Below are positions 15,827 through 26,200 of a DNA stretch of 64,000 nucleotides, piece by piece. Source of the DNA: an uncultured Bacteroidota bacterium (GTDB lineage Bacteria; Bacteroidota; Bacteroidia; Flavobacteriales; Flavobacteriaceae). Within the stretch, counting starts at the first letter, position 1, and the number at the start of each line of letters is the position of its first letter. Under the pieces are notes generated by a model that saw nothing but the letters and a program-made list of their open reading frames with translations, was not told the DNA's origin and made no database searches. The stretch spans positions 64,501-128,500 of the forward strand of contig CACHNE010000001.1 of the NCBI GenBank assembly GCA_902581145.1. Direction: 5' to 3'. A program made the position numbers and the translations under genes.

Positions 15827-18121
15827 TTATTTAACTGATATTTCTTTAGAAAGATTATCAATAGATAAATTAAATCTTCCTGGTTCAACAACAAATTCAT
15901 TTTCAGAATTTACAAATGCCAACTCGTTTACAGGTAAATTAAATATTATTGTCTTAGTTTCACCTGCATTGACTTTAACTTTCTTGAAATCTCTTAGTCT
16001 TTTAATATCAGGTGTTACAGAAGCATATAAATCTGATGAATAAAGCTGAATTGTCTCAAAACCATCGATTTTACTCAAATTTTGGACATTTACTGAAATT
16101 TTTATTGAATCGTTCATATTAAAGCGTTCTTTATTAACTTTTAAATCGCTGTACTTAAATTCAGAATAACTTAAGCCAAAGCCAAAATTATATAGGTTAT
16201 TTACTTCTCCCACATAATTATAAGCACCCTGAGAATTATTTTGAACCTCAGATGGCTTGTAATAGTATGGTATCAAAGAATTAGGGTAAGCAGGATATGA
16301 GTAAGGCAATTTACCAGACGGGTTTACTTTTCCAGATAAAATATCAGAAAGTGCATCACCACCAAAATTTCCTGGAAGATAAACATTGACAACAGCACTC
16401 ATAAGTGGTTCTATATCTGAGATTAATCTTGGTCTTCCTAAATTTAAAATCAAAATAATTGGTTTTCCTGTTTCTGCAAGTTTTTTAGCTAACTTGAGCT
16501 GTAGTTTGTGCAGATTAAGATCGTTTAAATCTCCTGGTTTCTCTGTATAAGTATTTTCACCCAAACACAGTACAATGTAATCAGAATTTCTAGCTTCACG
16601 AACAGCATTATTGATATTGTCCTCGACCATATCATAGTAATTACCATTTTCCTTGTAGGACACACCAGAAACATATTTAACATTAGACTTTCCGAAATTA
16701 TTTTGTAAACCCTCAAAAATAGTATTGAATTCTCCAGCAAATCTATCGGTCAGCTCTCCTTGCCATGAATATGACCAAGCACCGTTGAGAGTTCTCATGT
16801 TATTTCCGTTAGGTCCAGCAACAAGAATTTTTGGCTTTCCCTTTAGGGGTAGTATATTATCACTGTTTTTTAATAAGGTAATCGATTCGGAGGCAGCTTT
16901 GTATGCGAGTTGGTGGTGTTTTTTTGAACCAAAATCAGTATAATCTTTATAATCAGTAACAGGATTTTTAAATAAATCCAATTCATACTTTAGTGTTAAA
17001 ATTCTTTTTACTGCATCATCAATTCTGTGCATACTAACTTCACCCTCATCAACAAGTTGAACTAAATCATTAAAAAACTGCTCATACTCATATGGGACCA
17101 TAGACATATCAATACCTGCATTAATTGCAATTTTCACCGCTTCCTTTTGACTTTTAGCAACCTTATCTCTATCGTGTAGCTTTCTAATATCTTCCCAGTC
17201 GGTTAGAATAACTCCTTGAAAATCTAATTTTTTCCTCAATACGTTAATAAGTAGGTTGTAATCAGCATGAACTGGAATTCCGTTTATTAGTCCTGAATTA
17301 ATCATAACAGTTTTAGCACCAGCATCAATTGCTTTTTTAAATGCTTCTATATGAAATTCGGTTAAAACATTTTCAGGAATGTAAGCAGGAGTCCTATCCT
17401 TTCCCGAAATAGTTGCATGATAACCAACAAAATGTTTCATGCAAGCTGCTACACTGTATTTGTTGGATACATCATTATCTAATCCTTGATAGCCTTTAAT
17501 CATTTCAACACCAAATCTTTCAACCAATAAAGGATCTTCTCCAAATGTTTCAAATTGTCTTGGAAATCTTGGGTCTAAGCCCAAATCTAAGACGGGTGAA
17601 AAATTCCATGGAATACTTGAAGCTCTTGTCTCATAAGCACAAACTTGCGCCATATTGTAAGCATTTTCTGGATTCCAACTCGCAGCGGTTGTAATTTGTT
17701 GAGGGAACATTGTTGCTCCGTCCGTATATGTTGTTCCGTGAATAGCATCAATACCATATATTACAGGAATTTTAAGTCTATTATTATTCATTGATATTTC
17801 TTGAATTTTTGAAATATTTTTAAACCATACACTAGGCTTTTGAGCTGTATTATTGATTGTATTCAGAACCGACCCCACTTTGTATTCTACTAAAGCCTTA
17901 TTTGCCCTATTATCATCAATTTCCATTGGCGTCGATGAAGAAAATTTATTAGGACCCTTAGCAATCACTGTTAAATTGATTTGCGTCATTTGACCAACTT
18001 TTTCTTCTAGAGTCATTTGAGAGATTAGATCTTCAATAAATTTTTCTTTTTCCGTCAAATTAGAGTCTTGACATGAAATAATAAAAAGTAAAATAAAAAG
18101 ACTATAAATTATTTTTTTCAT
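15827..18121 (-). CDS. glycoside hydrolase family 3 beta-glucosidase, lipoprotein
   Basis: A 764-aa GH3 enzyme with a lipoprotein signal (FIISC, C17). The N-terminal TIM barrel has the KHFVGY motif (K229-H230) and the nucleophile D308 in VILTDWED. The central alpha/beta sandwich follows from about residue 420, and a C-terminal fibronectin III-like domain ends the protein (DSIKISVNVQNLSKIDGFETIQLY). It is predicted to release glucose from the non-reducing ends of beta-linked oligosaccharides. Its partner is the GH16 endoglucanase 5 nt upstream, which would generate the oligosaccharides. Architecture is complete for a BglX-type beta-glucosidase. Confidence 0.93.
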   Translation of the reverse strand: MKKIIYSLFILLFIISCQDSNLTEKEKFIEDLISQMTLEEKVGQMTQINLTVIAKGPNKFSSSTPMEIDDNRANKALVEYKVGSVLNTINNTAQKPSVWFKNISKIQEISMNNNRLKIPVIYGIDAIHGTTYTDGATMFPQQITTAASWNPENAYNMAQVCAYETRASSIPWNFSPVLDLGLDPRFPRQFETFGEDPLLVERFGVEMIKGYQGLDNDVSNKYSVAACMKHFVGYHATISGKDRTPAYIPENVLTEFHIEAFKKAIDAGAKTVMINSGLINGIPVHADYNLLINVLRKKLDFQGVILTDWEDIRKLHDRDKVAKSQKEAVKIAINAGIDMSMVPYEYEQFFNDLVQLVDEGEVSMHRIDDAVKRILTLKYELDLFKNPVTDYKDYTDFGSKKHHQLAYKAASESITLLKNSDNILPLKGKPKILVAGPNGNNMRTLNGAWSYSWQGELTDRFAGEFNTIFEGLQNNFGKSNVKYVSGVSYKENGNYYDMVEDNINNAVREARNSDYIVLCLGENTYTEKPGDLNDLNLHKLQLKLAKKLAETGKPIILILNLGRPRLISDIEPLMSAVVNVYLPGNFGGDALSDILSGKVNPSGKLPYSYPAYPNSLIPYYYKPSEVQNNSQGAYNYVGEVNNLYNFGFGLSYSEFKYSDLKVNKERFNMNDSIKISVNVQNLSKIDGFETIQLYSSDLYASVTPDIKRLRDFKKVKVNAGETKTIIFNLPVNELAFVNSENEFVVEPGRFNLSIDNLSKEISVK

Positions 18122-18126
18122 AGTTG

Positions 18127-19224
18127 TTATTGATAAATTCTTATATAATCAACTTCCATAGTTGATTCGTTAAACTGAGGATCTACACCAAACCAATGGC
18201 CACCCATTGCAACATTTAAAATAAAAAACATTTCTTGATCAAAGGGCCAATTTTCTAAATCTTTCGGGGAAGGTGCATATGTATAATATAAAACATCATC
18301 AACAAAAAACTGAATTCTATTTTCATCCCAGTCAATCGAATATATGTGAAATTCTTCATCATAATCACTAACATTGGTATGTCCATTTGTCCAGGTATCT
18401 CCATGACTCATTGGAGTATGAATTGATCCGGCTATAACTGTCGGTTCATGTCCCCAATGTTCCATAATATCAATTTCTCCACATGCTGGCCATCCAACTT
18501 CATTGAAGTTAGCCCCAAGTAACCAAAGAGCTGGCCAAGTACCACTGCCTGTCGGTAATTTAGCTCTAATATCCACTCTACCATATTGGAATTCAAATTT
18601 ATCCCTTGAAATAATTCTTGCAGAAGTATATTCATATCCAGCAATATTTTCCCTCTTTGCTGTAATTTTTAAAACTCCATCTTCAACTTTAACATTATTT
18701 AAACTACTTGTATAATATTGAAATTCACCGTTACCCCAACCCCATTCACCATTTCCAATTTCGTGAGTCCATGTGTTAGGATCTACTGCGCCATTATAAT
18801 TGAATTCCTCAGACCAAGTGGCTTCGGGAGCTTGACCTTCTACATATAAATCAAATGTTTGAAAAGTACTTGTGTAATGTCCAGTTGATGAGTAAGCATA
18901 AACATATACAGTATATGAATTTGTACCTTCAGCTGAATAAGAGTATTCTATTTGACCATTATTTGATTGCTGAGTAACACCACCTCCAAATCTAAATTCA
19001 TAATTCACTGCATCATTAGCTGAGGCATTACAAGTAATCAAACCAGATCCATCTCCGTTTGGATTTGAATCATTTTGTCCAAGAATACTGATATCAAGAG
19101 TAAGGTTTGAGGGTACTATAACCTCAGGATTATTTGAGTTATTGTCTGAATCAGCTGGTCCATCTGATGAACAAGCTATTACAAAAAAGGTTGAGAAAAT
19201 TATAATTTTTAAATAATTCTTCAT
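18127..19224 (-). CDS. GH16 endo-beta-1,3-glucanase (laminarinase-like), lipoprotein
   Basis: A 365-aa lipoprotein (VIAC, C18). Residues about 33-130 form an Ig/PKD-like module, and residues about 137-365 are a GH16 catalytic domain. The active site is GEIDIMEH, with nucleophile E250, D252 and acid/base E255. The one-residue bulge form EIDIME is the signature of beta-1,3-glucanases/laminarinases, whereas lichenases have EIDIE. It would cut laminarin or mixed beta-1,3-glucans at the cell surface. The N-terminal module is visibly related to that of the protein encoded at 19310-20209. A strong terminator and a consensus promoter lie just upstream, so the enzymes may be expressed separately from the transport genes. 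Confidence 0.93.
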   Translation of the reverse strand: MKNYLKIIIFSTFFVIACSSDGPADSDNNSNNPEVIVPSNLTLDISILGQNDSNPNGDGSGLITCNASANDAVNYEFRFGGGVTQQSNNGQIEYSYSAEGTNSYTVYVYAYSSTGHYTSTFQTFDLYVEGQAPEATWSEEFNYNGAVDPNTWTHEIGNGEWGWGNGEFQYYTSSLNNVKVEDGVLKITAKRENIAGYEYTSARIISRDKFEFQYGRVDIRAKLPTGSGTWPALWLLGANFNEVGWPACGEIDIMEHWGHEPTVIAGSIHTPMSHGDTWTNGHTNVSDYDEEFHIYSIDWDENRIQFFVDDVLYYTYAPSPKDLENWPFDQEMFFILNVAMGGHWFGVDPQFNESTMEVDYIRIYQ

Positions 19225-19243
19225 GATGGTGGTTAGAGTTTGA

Positions 19244-19276
19244 CAAATATAAAAAATAAGAGAGAAGTTTATTCAA
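19244..19276 (-). promoter_or_regulatory. promoter for GH16-GH3-lacI
   Basis: The minus strand carries TTG (19274-19276), a 22-nt spacer and TATATTTG (19244-19251), matching the Bacteroidota promoter layout. The -7 box ends 19 nt before the GH16 start codon. The TTG overlaps the terminator hairpin, so terminator and promoter are interleaved. Confidence 0.5.
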
Positions 19277-19288
19277 CTTCTCTCTTAT
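19250..19288 (-). terminator. strong intrinsic terminator inside the glucan locus
   Basis: There is a perfect 14-bp inverted repeat, ATAAGAGAGAAGTT (19256-19269) and AACTTCTCTCTTAT (19275-19288), with a 5-nt loop. On the minus strand it is followed by a T-rich run (TTATTTTTTATATTTG). It lies 22 nt after the stop of the glycan-binding lipoprotein gene and 32 nt before the GH16 gene. Partial read-through would give higher expression of the SusCD part than of the enzymes. Confidence 0.85.
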
Positions 19289-19309
19289 AAATTTGAATAG
19301 TAAATGATT

Positions 19310-20209
19310 TTATTCTTGATTTGTTATTTTGGTATACCATGCATTGTTATCAAAACCAATAGTTTTCAAAGAAATCTCATTTGAAGTCCAATTGGTTATT
19401 CTAAATGTGTGGTCTCCTCCAACGTAGAATCCGGTAAAACCATTTCCAGTTAGATTGAGCACTAAGTATCCATCTTGCTCAGAAATACTCCAGCCTGACG
19501 TAAAATTATCCGTCGCATAATACCAATACTCACCCGCATCAATCTGATCTTGTGGTCGATCTTGTGGGCCTGAAAAATCATTCTCTAAAGGAACATCTTT
19601 ACCCAAAATACTTCCTTGAGTTTGATATTCCATACTTCCGTCAAATGAAAAAACCATTCTATCATCATACATTCCAGTATCAGCTTTGTCAAACGGTGCA
19701 GCACTATACCAAACAGGAATATCATCTCCAACAAGTGTGTGGTTAGTGTCTGCAGCGTGAACACCTAAATGTGCAGCTGATTCAGCCATAACCCTCCAAC
19801 CTCCAGTTGTTAATGCTGCAACTAATTCTGCGGGTGGCTCAAATGTGTAAAGAACCTCAACAGATGTAGCTCCATTAGACATAACACCAGCTGTTCCAGA
19901 AGCAACAACTTCTATTGTATAAACGTGAACTCCTGTGGTTGTGAATCTAGTTGTAAACACACCGCTCGGTACCATAGTTTCTACACCATTTTGAATGAAT
20001 TTATATGTAATGGCATCAGCCGCAGTAGCTGTAAAAGTCACATATCCACTTCCATCCCCGTAAGGGTTATCTGCGTCAGCACCTTGAAGTGATGCAGAAA
20101 TAGTTAAACCTGTAGGACTTACAATATCTCCAAATTCATAATCTTCTTGCTCACATGCTGTGAAAATGAATAGAGATAATGCGATTAGTAAAAAATTTAT
20201 TCTTTTCAT
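19310..20209 (-). CDS. surface glycan-binding lipoprotein (SusE/F position)
   Basis: A 299-aa lipoprotein (IFTAC; the start is ATG 20209, since the alternative TTG at 20227 overlaps the upstream gene). Residues about 28-125 are an Ig/PKD-like module containing the segment NPYGDGSGYVTF, clearly similar to the module in the neighbouring GH16. The remainder (about 130-299) is rich in Trp, Tyr and Gly, with GGWRVMAESAAHLGVHAAD near its start and TIGFDNNAWYTKI at the end. It looks like a carbohydrate-binding or lipocalin-like domain. Position after SusD and a PKD lipoprotein suggests a cell-surface glucan-binding protein. No catalytic motif was seen. Confidence 0.75.
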   Translation of the reverse strand: MKRINFLLIALSLFIFTACEQEDYEFGDIVSPTGLTISASLQGADADNPYGDGSGYVTFTATAADAITYKFIQNGVETMVPSGVFTTRFTTTGVHVYTIEVVASGTAGVMSNGATSVEVLYTFEPPAELVAALTTGGWRVMAESAAHLGVHAADTNHTLVGDDIPVWYSAAPFDKADTGMYDDRMVFSFDGSMEYQTQGSILGKDVPLENDFSGPQDRPQDQIDAGEYWYYATDNFTSGWSISEQDGYLVLNLTGNGFTGFYVGGDHTFRITNWTSNEISLKTIGFDNNAWYTKITNQE

Positions 20210-20219
20210 AATATTATTT

Positions 20220-21779
20220 TTAATCAATTAATTGAATTTCATCCACTCTATAAGTTGCACCAGCAGTATCCCCAAAATCATAGAATACAATAAATGAAAC
20301 ATATTCTAAATCAGGAGCACCAGTGAAATCATAAATTAGTGTTTCCCATTGGTTAGCTACGGTAGTTGTCATATCTACCTCATGGGTAAGGCCAGCGATA
20401 TTTCCAGCACTAGTCTCAAGTTTCACTTTTACAACTTTACCTACTTCAGGTGCATATGATTTTAGGTGAATTTGACTTGCACCGTTAAAATCAATAACAT
20501 TGACGGCAAAACCCATTCCGCCCCAAACTTCAGCTCCTTCATCTTTAACAAACTGCAGAACATTAGCTGTTGTGTTTTCACCAGAAGGATCAGGATTAGG
20601 AATTACTTCAACTTCTCCAACTCCTCCAAATGAGAAACTTTCTGGCACATCCCCTTCAAAGTTTTCAATTCCCTGAATGTATTCTCCAATACCCACCTCA
20701 ACATCGTCAAAGTGATAAACTCCAGCATCTTGATTTCCAAAATCGTAAAAAACAATTGCGGATATGTAGTCTAAGTCTGGTGCACCAGAAAAATCATATG
20801 TAAGTATTTCCCATTGGTTTGCTACAGTTGTTACCATATCAAACTCATGCGTTAACCCTGCAACATTCCCAGCACTAGTTTCAAGTTTGACCTTAACTGT
20901 CTTACCGGCTTCAGGAGCATAAGATTTTAGCCTTAATACATTATTTCCGTTAAAGTTAATATGTCCGTTTACAGCAAAGCCCATTCCGCCCCAAACTTCA
21001 GCTCCCTGGTTTTTTGTGCATTGCATAACATTAGCTGAGTTATTAATTCCTGAATTATCAGGGTTTACTACAACCTGTACATTTTCAACTCCTCCAAAAG
21101 AAAAGTTTGCTGGCACCTCACCTTCAAAATCTTCAAAAGTTGAAAATCCGTCAAAGACTGGAGGGTCAGTAATTGTGATTTCCTCAGAGTATTGAGTAGT
21201 TGCAGCACCACCACTTAAAGCAGTAACCGTAACATTGTATGTGCCAGCTAATTCATAAGAATATGAAAGCTGCTCTCCAATTTGCATTGGAGTTGCTTCG
21301 CCACCTGCTTCATCTCCAAATAAAACTTCAAATGATGTAGCGTAATCGGCTGATGCAGAAACTAAAATATTATACGATCCTGAAGATGTTAATATATCTA
21401 CAACTAAGTTTTCAGGTGCAATAAAGGAGACCACAACCGTGACAGTAGATTCACTAGTTGAACCATCAAGCGCTGTAGCGATTATTGTTGCCTCATAAGT
21501 TCCTTCACTGTAATAATGTTCTATACTATTACCAGGAATAATTGACCCTGAAATGTCTGAACCATCACCAAAATCAACATGGAAGGTAACAACACCTTCT
21601 CCCGTTGGAGTTATAGTAACCAGTCCTGTATTATCTTGAGTAATACTAACCATAGCTGATATGTTAGTTGGCTCTGAAATAGTGCCAACAAAATCAGCAT
21701 TACTTTCATTTTCATCAACACAGCTAAAGATAAAGGCGGTTAATAAAAATAATCCTAAAAAATTTCTTAAAATTCTCAT
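20220..21779 (-). CDS. PKD-domain lipoprotein with duplicated carbohydrate-binding-like module
   Basis: A 519-aa lipoprotein (FIFSC, C20). Two PKD-like domains occupy about residues 36-120 (with VDFGDGSDISG) and 121-205 (VLFGDEAGG). Two tandem copies of a roughly 145-aa beta-rich module follow, at about 216-361 and 372-516. Both copies contain GAEVWGGMGFAVN, LKSYAPE, VKVKLETSAGN and the YDF-GAPDL segment. The module resembles CBM-type jelly rolls that bind beta-glucan. The gene lies directly downstream of susD (16 nt), the usual SusE/surface-glycan-binding-protein slot. It is probably outer-membrane anchored and binds the glucan before import. The binding role is inferred. Confidence 0.75.
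   Translation of the reverse strand: MRILRNFLGLFLLTAFIFSCVDENESNADFVGTISEPTNISAMVSITQDNTGLVTITPTGEGVVTFHVDFGDGSDISGSIIPGNSIEHYYSEGTYEATIIATALDGSTSESTVTVVVSFIAPENLVVDILTSSGSYNILVSASADYATSFEVLFGDEAGGEATPMQIGEQLSYSYELAGTYNVTVTALSGGAATTQYSEEITITDPPVFDGFSTFEDFEGEVPANFSFGGVENVQVVVNPDNSGINNSANVMQCTKNQGAEVWGGMGFAVNGHINFNGNNVLRLKSYAPEAGKTVKVKLETSAGNVAGLTHEFDMVTTVANQWEILTYDFSGAPDLDYISAIVFYDFGNQDAGVYHFDDVEVGIGEYIQGIENFEGDVPESFSFGGVGEVEVIPNPDPSGENTTANVLQFVKDEGAEVWGGMGFAVNVIDFNGASQIHLKSYAPEVGKVVKVKLETSAGNIAGLTHEVDMTTTVANQWETLIYDFTGAPDLEYVSFIVFYDFGDTAGATYRVDEIQLID
20232..21134 (-). repeat. intragenic tandem duplication of a binding module
   Basis: Two direct copies of a roughly 435-bp unit (20697-21134 and 20232-20666) encode highly similar modules within the PKD lipoprotein. 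Stretches such as GAEVWGGMGFAVN and KVKLETSAGN are identical or nearly so between copies. Confidence 0.85.
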
Positions 21780-21795
21780 ATTTATTGTTGTTAGT

Positions 21796-23256
21796 TTAAT
21801 ATCCAGCGTTTTGAGTTAATCCAGAAATATCAACTTCCTGTTGTGGAATTGGGAATACTTCATGTTTTCCTTCAACAAATCCAGCAATCAGTGAAGATGC
21901 ACGACCTGTTCTTACTAAGTCAAAAAATCTATGACCCTCAAGAGAAAGTTCAAATTTTCTTTCCTCCCAAATCGCGTCAGTAAGTGCCGTTCCTGAAGCA
22001 GAAATATCATGATCATCATTACCAAATGCTCTCCTTCTAACCTGATTCAAAAATTCCTGAGCAAGTCCATCATCAATACCGCTTCTATTGTATGCTTCGG
22101 CAGCCATTAATAATACGTCGGAGTATCTTATGATTCTAAAATTGGTAAGGTAATTTAACTCAGTTTGACCACCGGATTCTCCAGCTCTTGGAATATACTT
22201 ATTATTAAAGTATCCTGTGTGATCATATCCCTCAGTGTAATTAGCACCAGTTGCTGCAGCAAATGCTTCAATATCTAAAACCGTTGCATCTCTCCTTGTA
22301 TCACCCTCTTCAAATGAGTTATAGAATTCAGCTGTTGGTACATTGAAACTCCATCCCTGAGCATATTCAGGACCACTCCATCCTCTTGGGCCATTCATAA
22401 TTATAGCATAGTTTCCTTCACTACAATGAGCACAACCCCAATCATACCAATTAGATTGATTTGAATATTGGATTTCGAAGACTGATTCTGGACCATTTTC
22501 ACCAAATCTCAAGAACTGACTACCAAAATCTGATACAAGAGAATAAACTCCAATAACATTATCAAGTGCCGATGCTGCCTCAGCAAATTTATCTTGGTAA
22601 AGAAGTACCTTACCTAATAGCGCATAAGCTGTATATTTATTAACTCTACCAACCTGAGATTGTGAATCAGGTAATGATGTAATTGCATTCTGTAAATCTA
22701 ACTCGATTTGTGCATAAACTTCTTCCTTTGGAGTTCTACTAAGAGTTCCAGCTTCTCCAGCAGTAAGTCTTGCTTCTGTAAATAGAGGCACATCTCCGAA
22801 AAATTTAACCAATTCGAAATAATAATATGCTCTTAAGAAATAGACTTCACCATACATAGATTCTTTTCCGTCAAAATCGATATTAGCTTTGTTCTGTTCC
22901 ATGTAATTAGCTCTATTTACCCCTTCATATAAAAATTGCCATATCTGTCTAAGAACATTATTTTCTGGGTAATGTGTCATATCATCAATTTGCTGAATTC
23001 CAATGTAGTCAGTAGCACTTTCACCACCACATAGAGAAATTTCAGATGCTATGGCACCTAATTGAATATTAAAGAATAACCATTGGAGAACGTCATATGT
23101 CCCCACTAATGCAGCATCATAATCAGCTTCTTGTTGGAAATATATTTCAGAAGTGATTTGATAACCTTCAATCGCTTCATAATCTACATGATCAGTACAT
23201 CTATTTAAAACTGAAGTAACTAAAATCAGTAATAATATTGTTTTAAAATTTTTCAT
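21796..23256 (-). CDS. SusD/RagB-family glycan-binding outer-membrane lipoprotein
   Basis: A 486-aa SusD homologue, which lids the SusC channel and delivers oligosaccharides. Family hallmarks are the N-terminal TPR-like segment (REVYFLRAYYYFELVKFFGDVPLF type, here YGEVYFLRAYYYFELVKF) and the C-terminal FRIIRYSDVLLMAAEAYNR and WEERKFELSLEGHRFFDLVR motifs. The N-terminal signal ends LNRC (C20). It is probably lipidated, but Arg at -1 is unusual for a lipobox. It is 11 nt downstream of susC and 16 nt upstream of the PKD lipoprotein gene. Confidence 0.95.
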   Translation of the reverse strand: MKNFKTILLLILVTSVLNRCTDHVDYEAIEGYQITSEIYFQQEADYDAALVGTYDVLQWLFFNIQLGAIASEISLCGGESATDYIGIQQIDDMTHYPENNVLRQIWQFLYEGVNRANYMEQNKANIDFDGKESMYGEVYFLRAYYYFELVKFFGDVPLFTEARLTAGEAGTLSRTPKEEVYAQIELDLQNAITSLPDSQSQVGRVNKYTAYALLGKVLLYQDKFAEAASALDNVIGVYSLVSDFGSQFLRFGENGPESVFEIQYSNQSNWYDWGCAHCSEGNYAIIMNGPRGWSGPEYAQGWSFNVPTAEFYNSFEEGDTRRDATVLDIEAFAAATGANYTEGYDHTGYFNNKYIPRAGESGGQTELNYLTNFRIIRYSDVLLMAAEAYNRSGIDDGLAQEFLNQVRRRAFGNDDHDISASGTALTDAIWEERKFELSLEGHRFFDLVRTGRASSLIAGFVEGKHEVFPIPQQEVDISGLTQNAGY

Positions 23257-23267
23257 AATATTTTATA

Positions 23268-26200
23268 TTAAAATTTAATATTTACACCCATTGACCAAAT
23301 TCTTGGCTGTGGGTAAGTTCCATAATCAATACCAGTATTTAGAACACCACCAACTGAAATTTCAGGATCATACCCAGAATAGTCTGTTAATGTTAATGCA
23401 TTCTTAACCTGAACATAGGCTCTGACTTCATCAAATCCCCATATTTCTGTTAATGAATCTGGGAATGAATAACCAAGCTGAATGTTTTTGATTCTTAAAT
23501 AACTACCATCTTCAACATACCTGTCAGATGCTCTATTGTTATTATTTGAATCAACAAATGTTACCCTTGGTTCATCAAAACTAGTTCCAGGACCCGTCCA
23601 TCTCGCAAGAGTTGATGCAAATCTATTGGTGTAATTTAGATTTCTTTCATAAGCTCTATAAATATCATTTCCAACTGAAGCATATGTAAATACACTTAGA
23701 TCAAATGCTTTGTAATCTAAATTTAAGTTCCATCCGATTGTAAAATCTGGAAATGGATCACCAATTTGTGTTCTGTCAGAGTCATTTACAATTCCGTCAC
23801 CATTTATATCAACAAATCTGATATCACCAGGAACTGCACCATTTTGCGTTGCGTGATTATCAACTTCATCTTGAGTTTGGAAAATACCATCAGTTACATA
23901 ACCAAAGAAATAACCTGGTGAGAATCCTTCTTCAAATCTCACAATATTTCTGTAAGGAATTCCATAACCCGCTCCCCAAATGTATTTATCTCCGTTATTT
24001 ATTGAAATAACTTCATTCTCGGCTGTTGTGAAATTCAAATCGGATGATATTGATAAATCTCCTAAAGAAGTGTTCAATGAAATTGTAGCATCAATTCCAG
24101 TACTTTCAGTACTTCCAATATTGGTTGTTGGATATGAAGGAACACCAAGATATAAGGAAAGATTTGGACTAAATAGTAAGTCATCAACTGTCTTTTTAAA
24201 ATAGTCTAAAGAAAGAGATACCTTATCGCTAAAAATTCTCGTATCAATACCAACATTCATTTGCACTTGATTTTCCCAGGAGACATCATCATTTGGAATC
24301 GATCCTAGAGATGAACCCGGAGTAATAGTACCGTTAAATACATAGCTAGGGAATGTTGAAATTAGTGAAAATTGAGGGCTAATATTGTCATTTCCTAAAG
24401 TACCATAACTTGCTCTAAATTTTAGATAATCTAAAACAGGAACTTCGTCAAAAAAGTCTTCTTTTGAAATAACCCATCCAATAGATGCTGAAGGAAAAAA
24501 TCCAAATTTATTGTTTTTTCCAAAAGACGTACTACCATCAACTCTTCCTGTAAATGAAGCATAGTATTTTTCATCATAGTCGTATAAAATCCTTCCAAAG
24601 TAAGATAAGTTTCTATTAACATATTGCCATGAGCTTGATGTTTGCTGCGTAGCATTACCAGTAGCAGCACTTACATCAGCATAATCCCACGAGTTAAATG
24701 GAACATCTTCGTTGGTTGCTGAAATATTACCTCCTTTACCTTCTCCGATTGAAAATCCTGCAACGGTTTGAAAATTATGAATTTCATCGATTGTAAAATC
24801 ATAATTTCCGAAAAGCTCATACGTATAGTTAAAGAAATTTGTATTTCCTTCAAATACCCTATTATGTGTTGAAGTAATATTTCCCTCACTATCAACAGCA
24901 ACTATAGGGCTCAAATCTGGATTAGCATTTGTTTGGTTATGCCCAGTTCCATAAAATTGGAAAGGAACAAAGCCTTTATCATAAATATTTACGTATGTAT
25001 ATCCAAATCTAGAAGTAATATTGAGATTGTCCATTAGTTCGTGTTGAAGTTCAATTTTACCTTGAATCTTATCAACTTTATTTTCATTATATGTATTATC
25101 AATTTGAGCTAGTGGATTAACAATTTCTTGAGTAATTGTTTCACTTATTCCGAATGTGCCATTTTCGTATGGGTTTACGGTAGGATCAAAATTTAATGCA
25201 TTTGACAATACACTCGTTATACCGTTTTCGGCTAAACTTTTACCTTTTATGTTTGAATAGTTGGTATTAATTAAAAGTTTAGTTTTTTCAGATAAATCAG
25301 TATTAATATTTGTTGTGAAATTTGTTCTGTTGAAAAATGATTTTTCCCCTCCAGCAACTACTCCGTCTTGACCAGTGTATCCTGCAGAAACATAATAAGA
25401 AGTGTTTTCACTACCTCCTGATGCTGTAATAGAATGATTAACTATTGGTGCATCTAACAGGACTTCATCTTGCCAATTTGTACCAACTCCAAAATCAGAA
25501 ATATTTGGAAAAACAATTCCTTCCCCAGCATTTACACTTGCCTCATTGAGAATTGCAACGTATTCACTTGCATTTAGAACATCAATGGTTCTTACTACCT
25601 CTTGAGTACCAATTGATGTGCTCAAGCTAAATTTAGTCTCAGAATTTCTTTCACCCGATTTTGTAGTAATTACAATAACACCACTTCCACCTTTTACTCC
25701 ATAAATTGAAGCTAAAGCAGCATCTTTTAACACATTTACAGATTTAACATCATTTGGATTTAAAGAATTTAAATCATCAATCGATGCAGAAATTCCATCT
25801 ATTACTACAAGTGGATCATTTCCAGCGTAAGAAGTAATACCTCTGATTAGAACAGTAGGTTTAGATCCTGGAGAACCACTTGAAATAATATTTATTCCAG
25901 ATGCTTGACCTTGTAAAGCGTCCTCAACTCTTACCGGCGAAGAAGCCTCAATTGCATCAGCATTCACTGTGGAAACTGCTCCGGAAATATCACTCAATTT
26001 TTGAGATCCATATCCAATTACAATCACTTCGTCTAATTCACTAAGATCTTTATCCATCGAAACAGAAATATTATCAGACATTACATCAGTTGAAGAAATT
26101 TTTAAGTTCAAAGTTTTATAGCCAACATAGCTAAAAACTAAAGTTGAGCCAGATTCTAAATTTGCTATGGTAAAATTACCGTCAAAATCAGAAACTGTTC

